Assembly: GCA_013396995.1 (NCBI GenBank)
Contig: VWZP01002847.1
Location: forward strand, 342,830-406,829
DNA from: Dicaeum eximium
Taxonomy: Eukaryota; Chordata; Aves; Passeriformes; Dicaeidae
Length of the DNA stretch: 64,000 bases
Direction of reading: 5' to 3'
The position numbers and the translations under genes were made by a program. The notes below the pieces were generated by a model that was given only the letters and a program-made list of their open reading frames with translations, ran no database searches and was not told the origin of the DNA. Shown in pieces: positions 49,180-61,075 of this stretch (the stretch's first letter is position 1; each line of letters begins with the position of its first letter).

Positions 49180-52100
49180 ACTTCTTTCCTGTTTTGCTGA
49201 AGCCAATTGGGAATCCAGCCAGGTAAGGACAGCAGCCACCTCACACTGCAGAGAGCAGATTCTCCAGTTCTGAGTCAGCTTTCAAAAACTGAACTGGTAA
49301 GTGAGCAGCACAACACTGCAGCTTAAATTGGGTAATGGGATTTTCAGCAGAGGAATGGGTTGGCTTCCCCTGCCAAGAAAGGTATACAAGAAATGTATTT
49401 ACAGAATCAGCTTCCCCCACTGTCTCTGACAGAAGTAAGAGCAGAATTCCCATTGCTTTTTCTCACCTGGTTAAGTCATCATGCTTGAATGTGCAGGAGG
49501 CAACAGTGATGCCATAGCACAGCAACAAGCCATGCTCAGCATCCAAAGAGACAGAAGGTCTGGCACTTGGAGTTCCTGCATAAATCTGATGCTGGGTTCC
49601 AACCACAACTTCGTCCCTGCTGCAGATATCTCCCCAGAGGTATCTGCCTAGAAATGTAGAAGATTCTACATGTTTTCAGGGCTTATGGGTTCTTATTGGA
49701 TCCTTTCACTCTTTAAACTTCATGGGAAGAGGAATTTTACTTTCTAGGTTGTCCTGCACTGGACAGATTTGCTTTTGGTTTGTTCTCTGGGCCTGAAGTG
49801 AGGGGAGAGAATAGATGAGGAAATTGACACAACAATAAGCCAATGTCAGTTTTCATTAACTGTAGGGGTTTTTTTTAGCATAGACCACATGCAACCTGGC
49901 TGTCTTTAACTTAAAGGGTAATTTCAACACCAAAGATTGCAGGATGGGAGTTTGGTCACCTCCTCCTACCTGGATGACTTATTTACCCTCCTAATCCCTC
50001 TAATGATTTATCAGAGAATTTGCACTGCATAAAAGTTATAAATAATGCACAAAAGTCAATGTGTTTTATGTATTCACTTCAAACAAAACATGAAGCATGC
50101 TGCCCTTGCATTTCCTGACTTTGGGCTTCTTTTGGATTTAAAGCTTATTTCAAATCTTTCATAAACTAGGCTATAATGTGGGGTTTTTTTCTTGCCATGA
50201 AATGCACACCTTTCATTAAATCACTTTCGCATTCCATACTGCCAGCCAAGGCTACTATGAAATATCTGTCACCCAAAAGCTACTAAACCAAATGCTTGTC
50301 ACTTAATCCTAATCATAATTTACAGCTAACCAATAAGGCAAAAAATAAATTACTTTATCGGCTCCACTGTCTTTACATCTGCTTTATTCCCAACTGTAAC
50401 ATAACCAGTTATAATTGAGTTGCAGTTTAATCAACTAAGTGGGCCACCCTGTGAGAAAAAACAGAGGGGAAAAAAAAGAAAGAAAAAGAGGAAAAAAAAA
50501 AAAGAAGAGAGAATCTAGGTCGCTCTGTTCTGAAGACAGCAAAATAGATAATTGCTTCACTCCACAGCATCCATGCTGTACTAGAGGTATGTTTGAGATC
50601 TTATGTAACTAATACCATCCCTAGGTTATCCAGACCATCCCTAATAATATGCCATAAATACCTCTTCCATGCATGTGAAGGTGATGGATCTGACTTATCC
50701 TTTTCAGACTGTGTGAAAACAAGGAATATTCCAAGCCATGAGATTTTGAGGGGAATTTTGTGAGTTTTTTAAGAGGAAGAAAACCCCTTTGATTATTTTA
50801 TTTGCATCTGCAAGAAATTAATAAAAATGCTGGTCTTCCACTGCTGTAAATTGACAGATCTCTGTCAAGAAAGACAGCTTTAATTTCTAAATTACATTAT
50901 GCTGTAGCAAAGAAGTGCCTGTGAGTGCCCAGGATGTTGTTGTGCAGAATTGAGTGCTGATTTCCCTGGTCACTGAGAGATCATCCCTGCTGGGCTAGAT
51001 TAGTTCTACTGTCTTTTAGTTAGAACTAATTTTTTGAGCACATAAAAAGATCTAGCATAGAAAGATCTTGTACAGTACTAAGCAAAATGTACACTAAAGT
51101 GATCCCTAAAAAAAAAAAATAGACAAATAACTACATAAGAACCAACAATAAGACAGGATGCCTATAACAGAGAGAAAAAAATAAATGGGTGTTGTTAACT
51201 CAGGGCAGCCAGTTCACAATAGTCAAGTAAAAGCAGGATTGAAACTGGCACACTCTACATTTAACCCAGGAAGAGGATTCACTAGGTGAAGCAAAGTCAA
51301 AACTTTGCACTTTGACTTCACTTTCCTGTGTGGAAACAGAACACTCGTGTTTGTGGTAGTGGTTGAGAGGAGGCATTTTACCCACCTATTTTAAGCAAAT
51401 GTTCTTGCCCCTGCCAGCATAGCAGGAGCACATGCAACTGTTTTGGAGGAGAGGTGCTGAGTACAGGCAGAAGAAGTACCACCTGAACAGTTCTACCAGG
51501 TGACATTCAAAACACAAAACCAGAAGTCCCAATCAAGCACCTTGGCCATGGGGCAAGTCACAATCTCCTCAACAAGGGATCTCAGGCCACATGATCAAAA
51601 AAGGTGCTAAATACCTTGGCATGGTGTTCAGAGAGATGTGGGATCTCTGCTTGGCACAATGCTCATTGGCAATATGAAAATATGCACAATCAGAAGAAAG
51701 GGATGGCACATTCATCCTCTTCCAGAAGCCAGCATCCTGCAATGGCAGTGATCCGGTGTTCTGCCACTCATCTGCCCTTGCTGCAGGTTGTGTTTGGATA
51801 GGCACTCCTGAATTAGTCAGGCAGTTTGAAGGAGACTCGGTTGTAAAGTTATCAGCCATGGGAAAGGAGCCTCACAAGCTACAGGAGATATTTGAGCCCA
51901 AGAGATTCAGTCCTGTATATAAAATATGAGTCTTTCTCCATGTGCTGGGGCAGCACAAGGCACCCTCTGAAATCCCTGCCTAGATAAGAGTGACTTATGA
52001 TCTAAGTCACACTGCAATGTGAGCCTGTATCCAGAATATTGAGAGGGCAGACAGCAGGTGCATAAACTGTGGAGCATATCTGAGTCTAATGATGAGGAAA

Positions 52101-52418
52101 ACAGTAAATATTGGAACTGAGGAAGATGGCACATCTTATTTTCAGACAACTTTTCAAAACCAGTGAGAGGTCCCAGAGAAATGCCTAGTTCTTAAATTAC
52201 TTTTATCTCAACTGAAATATAAAACAAAACAAAACCAAAAAATGCATTAAAAAACAGCTGTTTCAATGTAAATTGCAGGTAGAAGTCACATGGAGGGAAT
52301 TTCAAGCTATGCTTGTTATATGAAACTCAAAATTCTTACCTGGGCTGAAAAAACACAGCTGGAAAGATATCCAGTATAGTCATCTGTTCTAGAAATTAAT
52401 TTGTAAATCCACCAAGTC

Positions 52419-52480
52419 CTTTGAAATAAAACCATTTTCAATCTGAATTCTTTGAAATAAAATGATTTTCAATCTGAATC
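52419..52480. repeat. 31-bp tandem duplication
   Basis: Units at 52419-52449 and 52450-52480 differ at two internal bases ('accatt' versus 'atgatt') and at the last base. Both begin 'ctttgaaataaaa' and carry 'ttttcaatctgaat' near the end. Confidence 0.92.
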
Positions 52481-53079
52481 CAAAAGCTGATTTCAAATCA
52501 TCCATGAGCATGGACATAATACAGCTGGCAAACCTCTTCTGTAATACAAATAGAAAGGGGCTAGAATGTTTTCAGAGAAGGAAAAATTTACCACAGCTCT
52601 GTAACTAACTCATCTAGAGTAACACAATCCTGGTTCCCACTAAGCTAGGTTTGCATTCTAACACCATCAGATGTTATCACATATAGGAAAAAAATCAAAA
52701 TTTAGTGTAAAAACTAAACCACTTTGTTGGGTTAGATGAAATAGAAAACCCCCCGCATCACTTCTTATGGAAAATCTGTTATTATGGACAATCTTACGAG
52801 TGAAGACTCAAAGACATGAACACTCTATTGAGGTACTCAGGACCAATAGTTATTTCTTGCCTCACTGGCCCTATCTCTCTGAGCATGTACAATTATTTCA
52901 AATGCACCCAAGACTCAGTTTCCATTTCTTCCTGCTTGCTGCAGCAGCAGCAGGATTCCCCAGAGAGAGCACCTCTCTTCTCTCCCACCAGTCAAGCGAC
53001 AATAATTACTGACTCAAGGATGCTCATGGCCAATTTATTCACATTATCCTTTTACCAATATTGTCCCTCTCATTAAGTA

Positions 53080-53235
53080 GCTCTTCCTTCTCTGCAGTGT
53101 TCACCTCTCATGTATTTAGAGAGTGTAGTGGTGTCCCTGCTTAACCTTTTTCCTCAGCATTTTAATCTATCTCCATGTAATTATAAATTTCCTTTCATGC
53201 ACCTTTTAATCTTGTCATTTTGCAGCCTGGGTGAC
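53080..53235 (-). mobile_element. Possible ancient CR1/L3-type LINE scrap, minus strand
   Basis: The order of words ('tatttagagag', 'gtgtccctgcttaacctttt', 'cctttcatgcaccttttaat') is reminiscent of the complement of the ORF2 C-terminal part of old CR1/L3-like elements, where fragments such as 'cctctcatgcacctttt' are common. Divergence is high and neither boundary nor tail is visible. Unique sequence with chance similarity is a real alternative. Confidence 0.35.
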
Positions 53236-56200
53236 ATGGAACAGAAACTTCTGATATTTAAAGGAAAATACAGAGAAGAAAGTTGAAATTGTCAAGGAAA
53301 GTGTTTTAAGTATACAGAATTCAAACAAACAAACCAAAATTTAAAAATACTCATCTGTCGCTAATTAAATCAAGATTTTTTTCCTACATATTCTTCCTAT
53401 CACTTTTATTCCTGGCTAGAACTGTGTAGAGGAGAAACTATATACATATATTGGCAAAATCTCTGAGTACTTCCTCCTTCTCTTCAATTTTTTAACTTAC
53501 TTGTATTCTGTTTGGGATTTTTTTTTTTTTTTACTTTAGAGAAAAAATAAATCTGAAGGAAACTGCAAAGAGAAATTTAAATCACAAAGAACAAAACATT
53601 TCCCTTAGACTCAAGGAAGAGTAACATGCATAAACTCATCTTCAGCATAAAGTAAATAACGACCAGAGATTAAAAAATACATTGGTTTGGACATGATGTC
53701 TTCATCTCATGTAGTCTTTCATGTTTGCAATATGTCTTCTTTTCTTGATTGCTGAGGAAAATAAACAAACTTAGGTGTTTAAAAGCTTTTTATTAAAAAC
53801 AAAAACCAGCACAGCCTTAGTAAAACCTTTACAAAGTCCTCTTGGAAATTAAGATTTTGATTAATACATGCATTTTCAAAGAATTCAAGAGCCAGACACT
53901 CTTGGACCGGCACTGGAACAGAGGCCAGGCAGTCCCACACAGTTCCTGCCTTTTCAGGGGGCGTGCAGAAAGTTTCATATTATGTGCAGTAGCGCCATGG
54001 CAGTGAAGTAGAAACAGACAGAAAGTTTCATTGCCAATATCAAGTCAAGGACAAATTTTCAAGCCCATGAAGTCCAGAAGTTCAGCTCTGTCTGGCACTA
54101 AGAAGCAGAAGGAGTGATAGAAGGACAGAAGAATGTTGTTCGCTTCCCATGAAGGGAAGGACAGTGCTCAGAGCTGAGCATGTGCCTAGTTGAGTCTGCT
54201 GTTTTCCTGGGATAAATGGTGTCCTGTAACACTTTCTGTGCAAGGAGGCTGGGAAAGACACCATTTAACACAGAGATCAAGTGACCTTCCCAGGCATACC
54301 CATGGTTCTCCCACAGACAAGGCCAGCAATTGAGACAACGATCTTACACTCAGTTACCTTCAACAGAAGGCTCAAACTTCTTTCCTGCTGGTCAAATTTG
54401 TCTGAGCTCGCTAGCAAAAACAAAAAAATGAGACAGATCCAGGGACACAGAGACATGGCAGTCCAACTATTTGTCAACACAGGCATTGACACACATTTCT
54501 TTCCCATCTTTTTTCCTTTAATTGTTGTCTGCCTTCCCCTTCATTGCTCTAATTCTCTCAGGAGACTGAAGTTATCAAAACAACTCCACCATTCCCCACT
54601 TAGATTTTTTTGTTGTTGTTTCTTCCCTTGTTTTCCACAGAAGGTAATTCACAGCCATTTGAATCCCAAATTTATGTTGATGTTGTTGTATGTTTGACAT
54701 TCCTTCAAGGTCAGTATCACTGCAAATAAGCCAAGAGACTCAAATCATGATGCAAAATGTAAGTAGCTACTAAGCAGATTCATTCCTGTAGGTAATGACA
54801 AATGCAAATTGCAAAAAGATGCACAAAGTCAGCAGATTAAATTTTTTGTTTGTATTAATGCACGTCTGCAGTGACAGCATCCACCCGGCAGAAAAGCAGC
54901 TCATTCAAAAATACAGAAGAGAGGGGGGAAGAAAATAATCCTCAAATTGCACAGGGTGGTTGTCAATTTGTCAGTAGCAGAGAGACACAATTTGTTTGAA
55001 GTATTTTGTTTCTAACATGCACTGTGATTTGTACGAGTGAGAGATAACTAGTAGCCTTTGCCACGTCTGAAATTGCAGCTGTTACTCTTTAGCAAACCAC
55101 ATGAGCATCTGTTCAGCGATCGGTTGAAACTTTCAGTCTTCTCAGCAATGTTCTACATCCTAAGACACGGACTCCAGACCCAAAAACTAACCTGAGGGAA
55201 ACATAACTGACCATATCCAAGCTCTCACAAGCAGACTGTGTGTGAGAAAGTATGATGGCAACCAGCAAAGTGCTCAAAGCAGAAAGTTAGCAAATGTTTA
55301 AGGTTCTGACTTGCCTTGATCAAGCACTTGATTTCAGCACATGGAATGAATATACAAAGGCACTGCAGAGGTGCAGCCTCACCTCAAAGAAGACCATCCA
55401 AAACTAAGGCAGAGTGCTTTTTGCCCCACCACTGAAAGAGGAGAGACAGAGAATTTTGAAGAGCCTTCAGCATGCTGCTGAGGGTCTTTACAGTTGTTGG
55501 AAGTGGGGATAGAGACATTGCAGCTTTGAGGGACTAACATCCCAGTTACCACTTCAGGACCATACCCTCTCTCCAATGGCCTGAAAAACTATGAATTCTC
55601 ACCCTAGGTAACATTAGAACCTGTATTTGTGTTGGAGTCTCAGCATCAGTGTCTATTCCCTCTCTTGTCTGAACACTATCACATAAAGTCCAGAGAAGGG
55701 ACCTTGGCCATCAAACAGAAGAACATGCCTTTTGCATGTAGCCCTCTGACATGAGACAAGCCAATGGCAACACACTAGAGATCCGTCCTTTTCTTTCTGC
55801 CAGCCTTCCCTGCTTATTGCCATTCCTCTTCCAGGCTTCCTCAGCAATTTGGCAGGCCTCAAACACTGCTGGAGGACTTCTCAACTCCACTCAGCTGCCA
55901 CATGAAATGTCCCACGATGCCATGTAGTTGCTAGGGTGGATTTTTGTGCTGTTGCCTTTGGGGGGTGGCTCAGGATTAGAGACATTCCCATTTCTGTAAG
56001 GGCGGGATGCCTGCCTTCCCTTAGAGGAGAGCATTTGCAGAGGTTACTTAGAGCTCTTGGAGCCCTACACTTAGTGCTGACAAATACATACAGTCTTGAC
56101 TTAACTCAGCAAGACTTCTAAACCCAGGTAGCCTCCACGGATTTGATTTCATAGCTTTATGAATTCAAACATTACCCTTCTACTCAGAGAAGGAAGCTCT

Positions 56201-57259
56201 CCCATGTGCATCAGCCTTCATATACATCAGTCTTCTCCAGTGTCTGTGCTTTTGCCAGCCCATGGGCAAGTGAGCAGGTCTCCATGGCTAACAGTTTAAC
56301 TACATCCTGAACTTCCCTCTCCTTAAGAGCCAACACAAAGGCAAGCCAGTAGCTTATATTTAGAGTATCCCGTTTCACCAGGAAGATCTCAATAACTGTA
56401 ATACATTATCCATTAGGCTCCTGCCCAGCTCCAAATTCGCTGCTGCAGATAGCATTTCCTATGCAACGCAGGCTAAAATTTCAGCCTGACAAATCCTATT
56501 TGTGCCAAAACCATGCAGCTGGCAAAAAACCACCACTTGGCTCCAAAATGAAAGGTAAAAAAAACAGGAAAGTCAGAAATGTGCAGGTATACAGCAACAG
56601 ATATTAAAATCAAAAAGCATGAAGAACCTCCTTTGAAGTGGACAGAAAAATGAAGGAGAATAATTTTTTTTCTGCCATGAATCAATCCTAGACAGACTAT
56701 ATATTTATTTATATTTATATATATATTTAATATATATGAAATTTTGTTATTTCTCCCTCTCTGTGAGGGAAAACCTCCTGCTTATCCATGTCACTCCGAG
56801 CAGGCTTTTGACAAGCAGATGGCCTGCAGCATAAATCTTAGTTAAGCTTTTTGTGGCCTACCTCTACCATCAGCTGAAAGTTGCACATTTCCTCCAAGGA
56901 TACTTCAATAAGCACACTGCTCGCAGTGCCTGCTTGCAAGTAAGACAAACATAAGTAAGATCCCAGCAGACACAAGGGAGATCTTTGTGTGATTCTAACA
57001 GCAACAGGCCAAACAGAGGCAAGTAAATATAAAAGGAAGCTTTCTCCAGAAAGGAAAAATGGACCTGGTCAGTTTTTAGTCTCCTGGTTTGGATCATGGA
57101 TGCAATAACTCAGCTGACCATCACTGTAGTTGTTTCACTGGTATCATCTCAACAGCAACCATTTGCTTCTTTGGATGACATCTTGCAACTTATTCAAATT
57201 TCTTGAAGGAAATCTCTTTGCCAGCAGCATACATTAGGGAAAAAAAATGCTTTTAATAC
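53236..57259. other. Non-coding DNA, no gene recognised
   Basis: No exon supported; open frames of 60-138 codons lack domains. Holds a T15 run at 53518-53532, a noncoding stretch with octamer-type sites (54700-55130, see findings) and an AT dinucleotide-rich tract at 56697-56740. Confidence 0.45.
56697..56740. repeat. AT-rich low-complexity tract
   Basis: Runs of TATATTTA and TATATA units. Ordinary low complexity. Confidence 0.8.
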
Positions 57260-57575
57260 CATTCCTTGTGAAAAATGTATGCAACAAATATGCCACGTAC
57301 CCCAGGTTCCTGCCTCCTGTCACTGGATCCCAGAAAGAAGGGATCAGCACCTCCTTCTCCGTTTCCTCTCTTCAAAAATCTGTAGAGAGCAATGAAGTGA
57401 CACCTCTGCCTCCTTTTCTCCAAAACAGATAAAACAGGTCCTTAGCCACTCCTCAGAAGACATTCCTTCAGCCCTTTCACCAGTTTTTTTGCCCTCCTCT
57501 GGGTGCATTCAACACCCTTAAAAACATTTTTTTTTAATTTGTGAGGCCCAGAATTACACACAACACAGGTGGAAG
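57260..57575 (-). mobile_element. Old CR1 LINE fragment, minus strand
   Basis: Within a diverged stretch, the complement of the CR1 ORF2 C-terminal region can be followed: 'gtagagagcaatgaagtgac', 'ctcctttt' plus 'ctccaaa', 'agccctttcaccag', 'gccctcctctgggtgcattc', then 'gaggcccagaattacacaca'. The order equals the complement of the usual CR1 text ('gtagagagcgataaggtctc', 'ctccttttctccaggc', 'cccttcaccag', 'gcccagaactggacaca'). Interrupted by a T run near 57526-57538, and no tail is visible. Confidence 0.72.
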
Positions 57576-60500
57576 TTATCTGAGAATGAAAGTGGCCCCC
57601 CAACACCTATCACGTGCTACAGTGGTCTTGAGATCTCCTGTCTCTTGCCAGATTCTCCAGTCTTGGTGATTTGGATGCACCTGATTGCAAAATGAAAGAC
57701 CTCATGTGTTAAATGTTTCAAGGATCAGAGACAAAAGAGACCCCAGAAGTCAATACCAGCACTATTTGCTGCATTACAATCTGCAGTTTTTCATCACAGT
57801 TTCTGGCCTGCTCCAGAACCTCACACATTAACATAAGCAGTGGAGCACAGCCTAGTTGGTGCATGACATTCCAGGGCAGCACAGAGGCTCAGCAGAAAAC
57901 TGGAAATGTGAGAAACAAGAGAGTGAGCTGGAGAAGGAGAAAACAGAAACCCCTGTGCTTATTTCACAGCGCGTTCCACCACAGTTCTGCATTGCCTTTG
58001 TCTGCACTCAATCTTGCTAACTTTTGCAGGAAAAATTAAGGACTTAATCCATACTTCACAAACTACTGAAGTGAGGCAAATGCAGCCGTAGAATATACAC
58101 AAGGTCACTGCTAAGATGTTAACCACTAGTGTGGTTTTCATTCAGGCTTATCTGGCATTCACACACCCTCACATCTTCCCTAATGTAAGCTTAGCACAGG
58201 ATCCGCTCTTTCAGAGCTTAAGTCACACAGCGACTTAAATCCTATTGTCTTCATGAGGGTTTGGATCTCTGTCTGCCTTCAAGAACAAGGAGACTCCCTC
58301 TGGGCTGTGTTTTGTGATACACCCAGCTGAATCAAAGTTGCTGGTGAGGGATGTGAGGTAGGCAGTGCCCTGCTGCTGGTACATCACAGACGGCAATCTG
58401 CTTGTGTTTGTCTTGCGCCTTTAATGGCATTTTATGGATCCTTCTGAACCAAAACAAGTGGCCACTGATTCTTGACAGAAGAAGCAGATGTGAAGCAGAA
58501 GTCCCCACCCTAAATGGCTGCCTATAAATCAGCAAATCATGCCTGAATTATCTACTATAGTGAATATCTATCCAGAAACTCAGATGTACCTTTCCTCCTA
58601 GTGGGGCTGCACTGCACCATGAATTCAAGGGGTGCTGGAAGCATGAAGAAGAAATTTAGACAGTACCATTCATATGCACTGTTACATGTGAAAGGAACTT
58701 GCATAATTTATCCACAGGCTGAGTTTAAAAAAACTCAATATTTAAGGCAGACATTCCAACCTTTTACCATCCAGTTCTTGCCATTTCTCCCTTTCATGGC
58801 AATAAAAGTAGCACATTAAAAGGGCTCTGTGCAGCATCATATTTAGAGCTACTTTGTGTTTTGTGTACCAAAATTTCACAGTATTCCGGTCTGCAGATGC
58901 TTTCTGCAGTAGGAAATCTCTCTCTTCTTCAAACACATCACAATCCAACATTCCAGTAAATTCTTCTCACTTTCCATAGGTTTCCTCTTTTCTTTGTCAT
59001 AAGAAAATGTCTCAGACCTCGGCCCTCAAATCACCTAGTATCAGAATGACACCCAGAAGAGCTTCATGAAGTTCATTGTCTTCTATCCCAAAACAGTTTC
59101 CCTATTTGTCCAAGCCAGCAGCAACAGAGGAAGTGATACAGGATAGTACAACATGGGAGTCAGGTGTTCATGCACAATTTGCTTTCACACAAACTGAGGA
59201 AAAAATAAGCCATTCACAGTGAAAACCATTACAGCTAAACTCCTTCAGGACCCATTCCAGATCCCCCGGTTCCTGCTCTCTCCTGGGAAATCATACACAT
59301 TGGTCATGATAACATTAGCCAAGCTCTGACCTGGCTTGGCAAAGAGCACTTCTAATGTAAAATATAGTCATTAAATGACTCTGTTTGTCTTCTTTAAAAA
59401 ACTGTCACAGGAACAGCAAAGCAACCAGTCACGCTGGCTACACACCTCTGTCACTGTCTGTAATGTAGCAGGGTCAGAGGTACAAAATATCCCCTTGCTG
59501 TTACTCCTGTGAGGGAAGAAGCAGCAATTTCAAGCCCTTATGTGTCCTCTTGCTACTTTCTTCTTGTTTTACACAGCTAACAAGCATCATGACTTCTCCA
59601 TGGCTTCTGTCACTGACAGACAATAAATAGTGTGACTTCCATATAGGGTGTTGGAAGGTCTGAGAAGCACCAAAGGAAAAAAAAAAAAAAGGCTACAGAA
59701 GGAAATCGGCCAAATAACCTAGTATTTTGTACTGTTTTTCCTGGACTAGAGTCCACATTGCTAATGAAAGAGTCAATGATTTTGTCATGAAGAGGCCAGG
59801 GATTTAAAAAGACTCATTTCAAGCTGGTCAACCTTCAGGCAGAAACTCTGCTGCCAACACAGCAGCAAAATCCCAGTGCTGGCAGGACAGCAGAGGATGA
59901 CCTTCCACTGCACAGAAACTGCAAACTTCTGCACACCCTCTTTAACAACAAGCCAGGGAAAGGACACATTCTACTTCAGCAATACAATAACCTGTGAAAC
60001 TGATTTCACAAAACCTAAATACTCTTTTCAAACTTTCAAATGAAGCAACTTGACACAACATAACTACCTTACCTTGGCTGCTAACTTGCTAACTTAGCTC
60101 ATCTACCTTTCAAAACACCTCATTGCCTTCTTCCCCTATGGGCAAAACTCCAAGGAAAAGCAAATCTGATCATTCTGTGCCATTAGAGACAAGGCTAATA
60201 TCTTCAAACTTTGCTTCAAAGGCAATGGCAAAACTCCCACAGAAGCAATCTGCTAAGGTTAGTGCTACTGCTAATTAGCAGAGAGTGAGACCTCATCTCC
60301 CTCAATAAGGTGAGTGAGGAGGCAGGAGAATGATGTTTTTCTATCAGTGCCTTATTTGACCACTCCCTATGACAAAACCTGATTCCAAACTCCTCACATG
60401 CTTCAGAGACCTACAAGGTCCTGTCCAGTAGGGAAAGGTCAGAAGCAACCACGTGCAAACAGTTTTCAAATCCAGCTCTTGGCTGTCATAAGCTCTGGCC

Positions 60501-61021
60501 TAAGCTTCATTTTGGGGCTGTATGCTGGGAAGAAAAAATGACATACCCTTTATGAAAATGACATATTCATTATGATCCATCAAGGACACCCAAGAGGCTC
60601 TCAGACTTTGTGAATTTTTACCATCTGAGAGTTGAAGTGTTAAGCTACCTTAACTGCAGGTGTTCTGCAAGCAGAATCTATAGCAGGTCTGATTCTGTGT
60701 AAATTAGAGGGAACCTTAATGACAAAATTGCAGTATTTTTTTATTTCTTCCAGGAATGCCAAAAGAGATTATGACAATGGCATAGGAACTTTTGCACTAT
60801 TAGAAAAATCCTATCAATCAGAAAAATTAATTCAGAGGTGTTCTGGGAAAAGCCATATTAAACTAAAATCAAAGAGCCAAGAAACCCACCCACAGACCTC
60901 CCAGAAAGTGAGGATAATAAAAATGGTCACTAGCAGATCAGACCATGTACCCCACCCAAAGCAAGCCTATCAACTAGAGGTTTGGTGCTGTGCTCAGTTT
61001 GACCATCCTTGTGGACACAAT
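57576..61021. other. Non-coding DNA, no gene recognised
   Basis: No exon, RNA gene or repeat family could be supported. The longest frame (108 codons, 57713-58039) shows no domain. An A14 run lies near 59678-59691. Confidence 0.45.
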
Positions 61022-61075
61022 TCACAGATTATTCTGAGTTGAAAGGACCCAGAAGGATCACTGAGTCCAACTCTT
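61022..61075 (-). mobile_element. CR1-like LINE 3' terminal scrap, minus strand
   Basis: 'cacagattattctgagttga' followed by 'aaggacccagaaggatcact' and 'gagtccaactc' is the complement of a CR1 3' terminus (tail, 'ttggaagggaccc', 'aaggatcatcgagtccaactc'). Only about 50 bases remain recognisable. Confidence 0.75.

Larger units (their letters stand above)
41528..53079. other. Repeat-poor non-coding stretch
   Basis: About 11.5 kb with no exon or interspersed repeat that I can support. A frame of 140 codons at 45126-45548 contains a phrase ('LSFILINGLNDNMDTY') faintly like the RT segment of a LINE, too weak to call. Purine-rich tract at 50460-50512. Inverted and tandem repeats within are listed separately. 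Confidence 0.45.
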
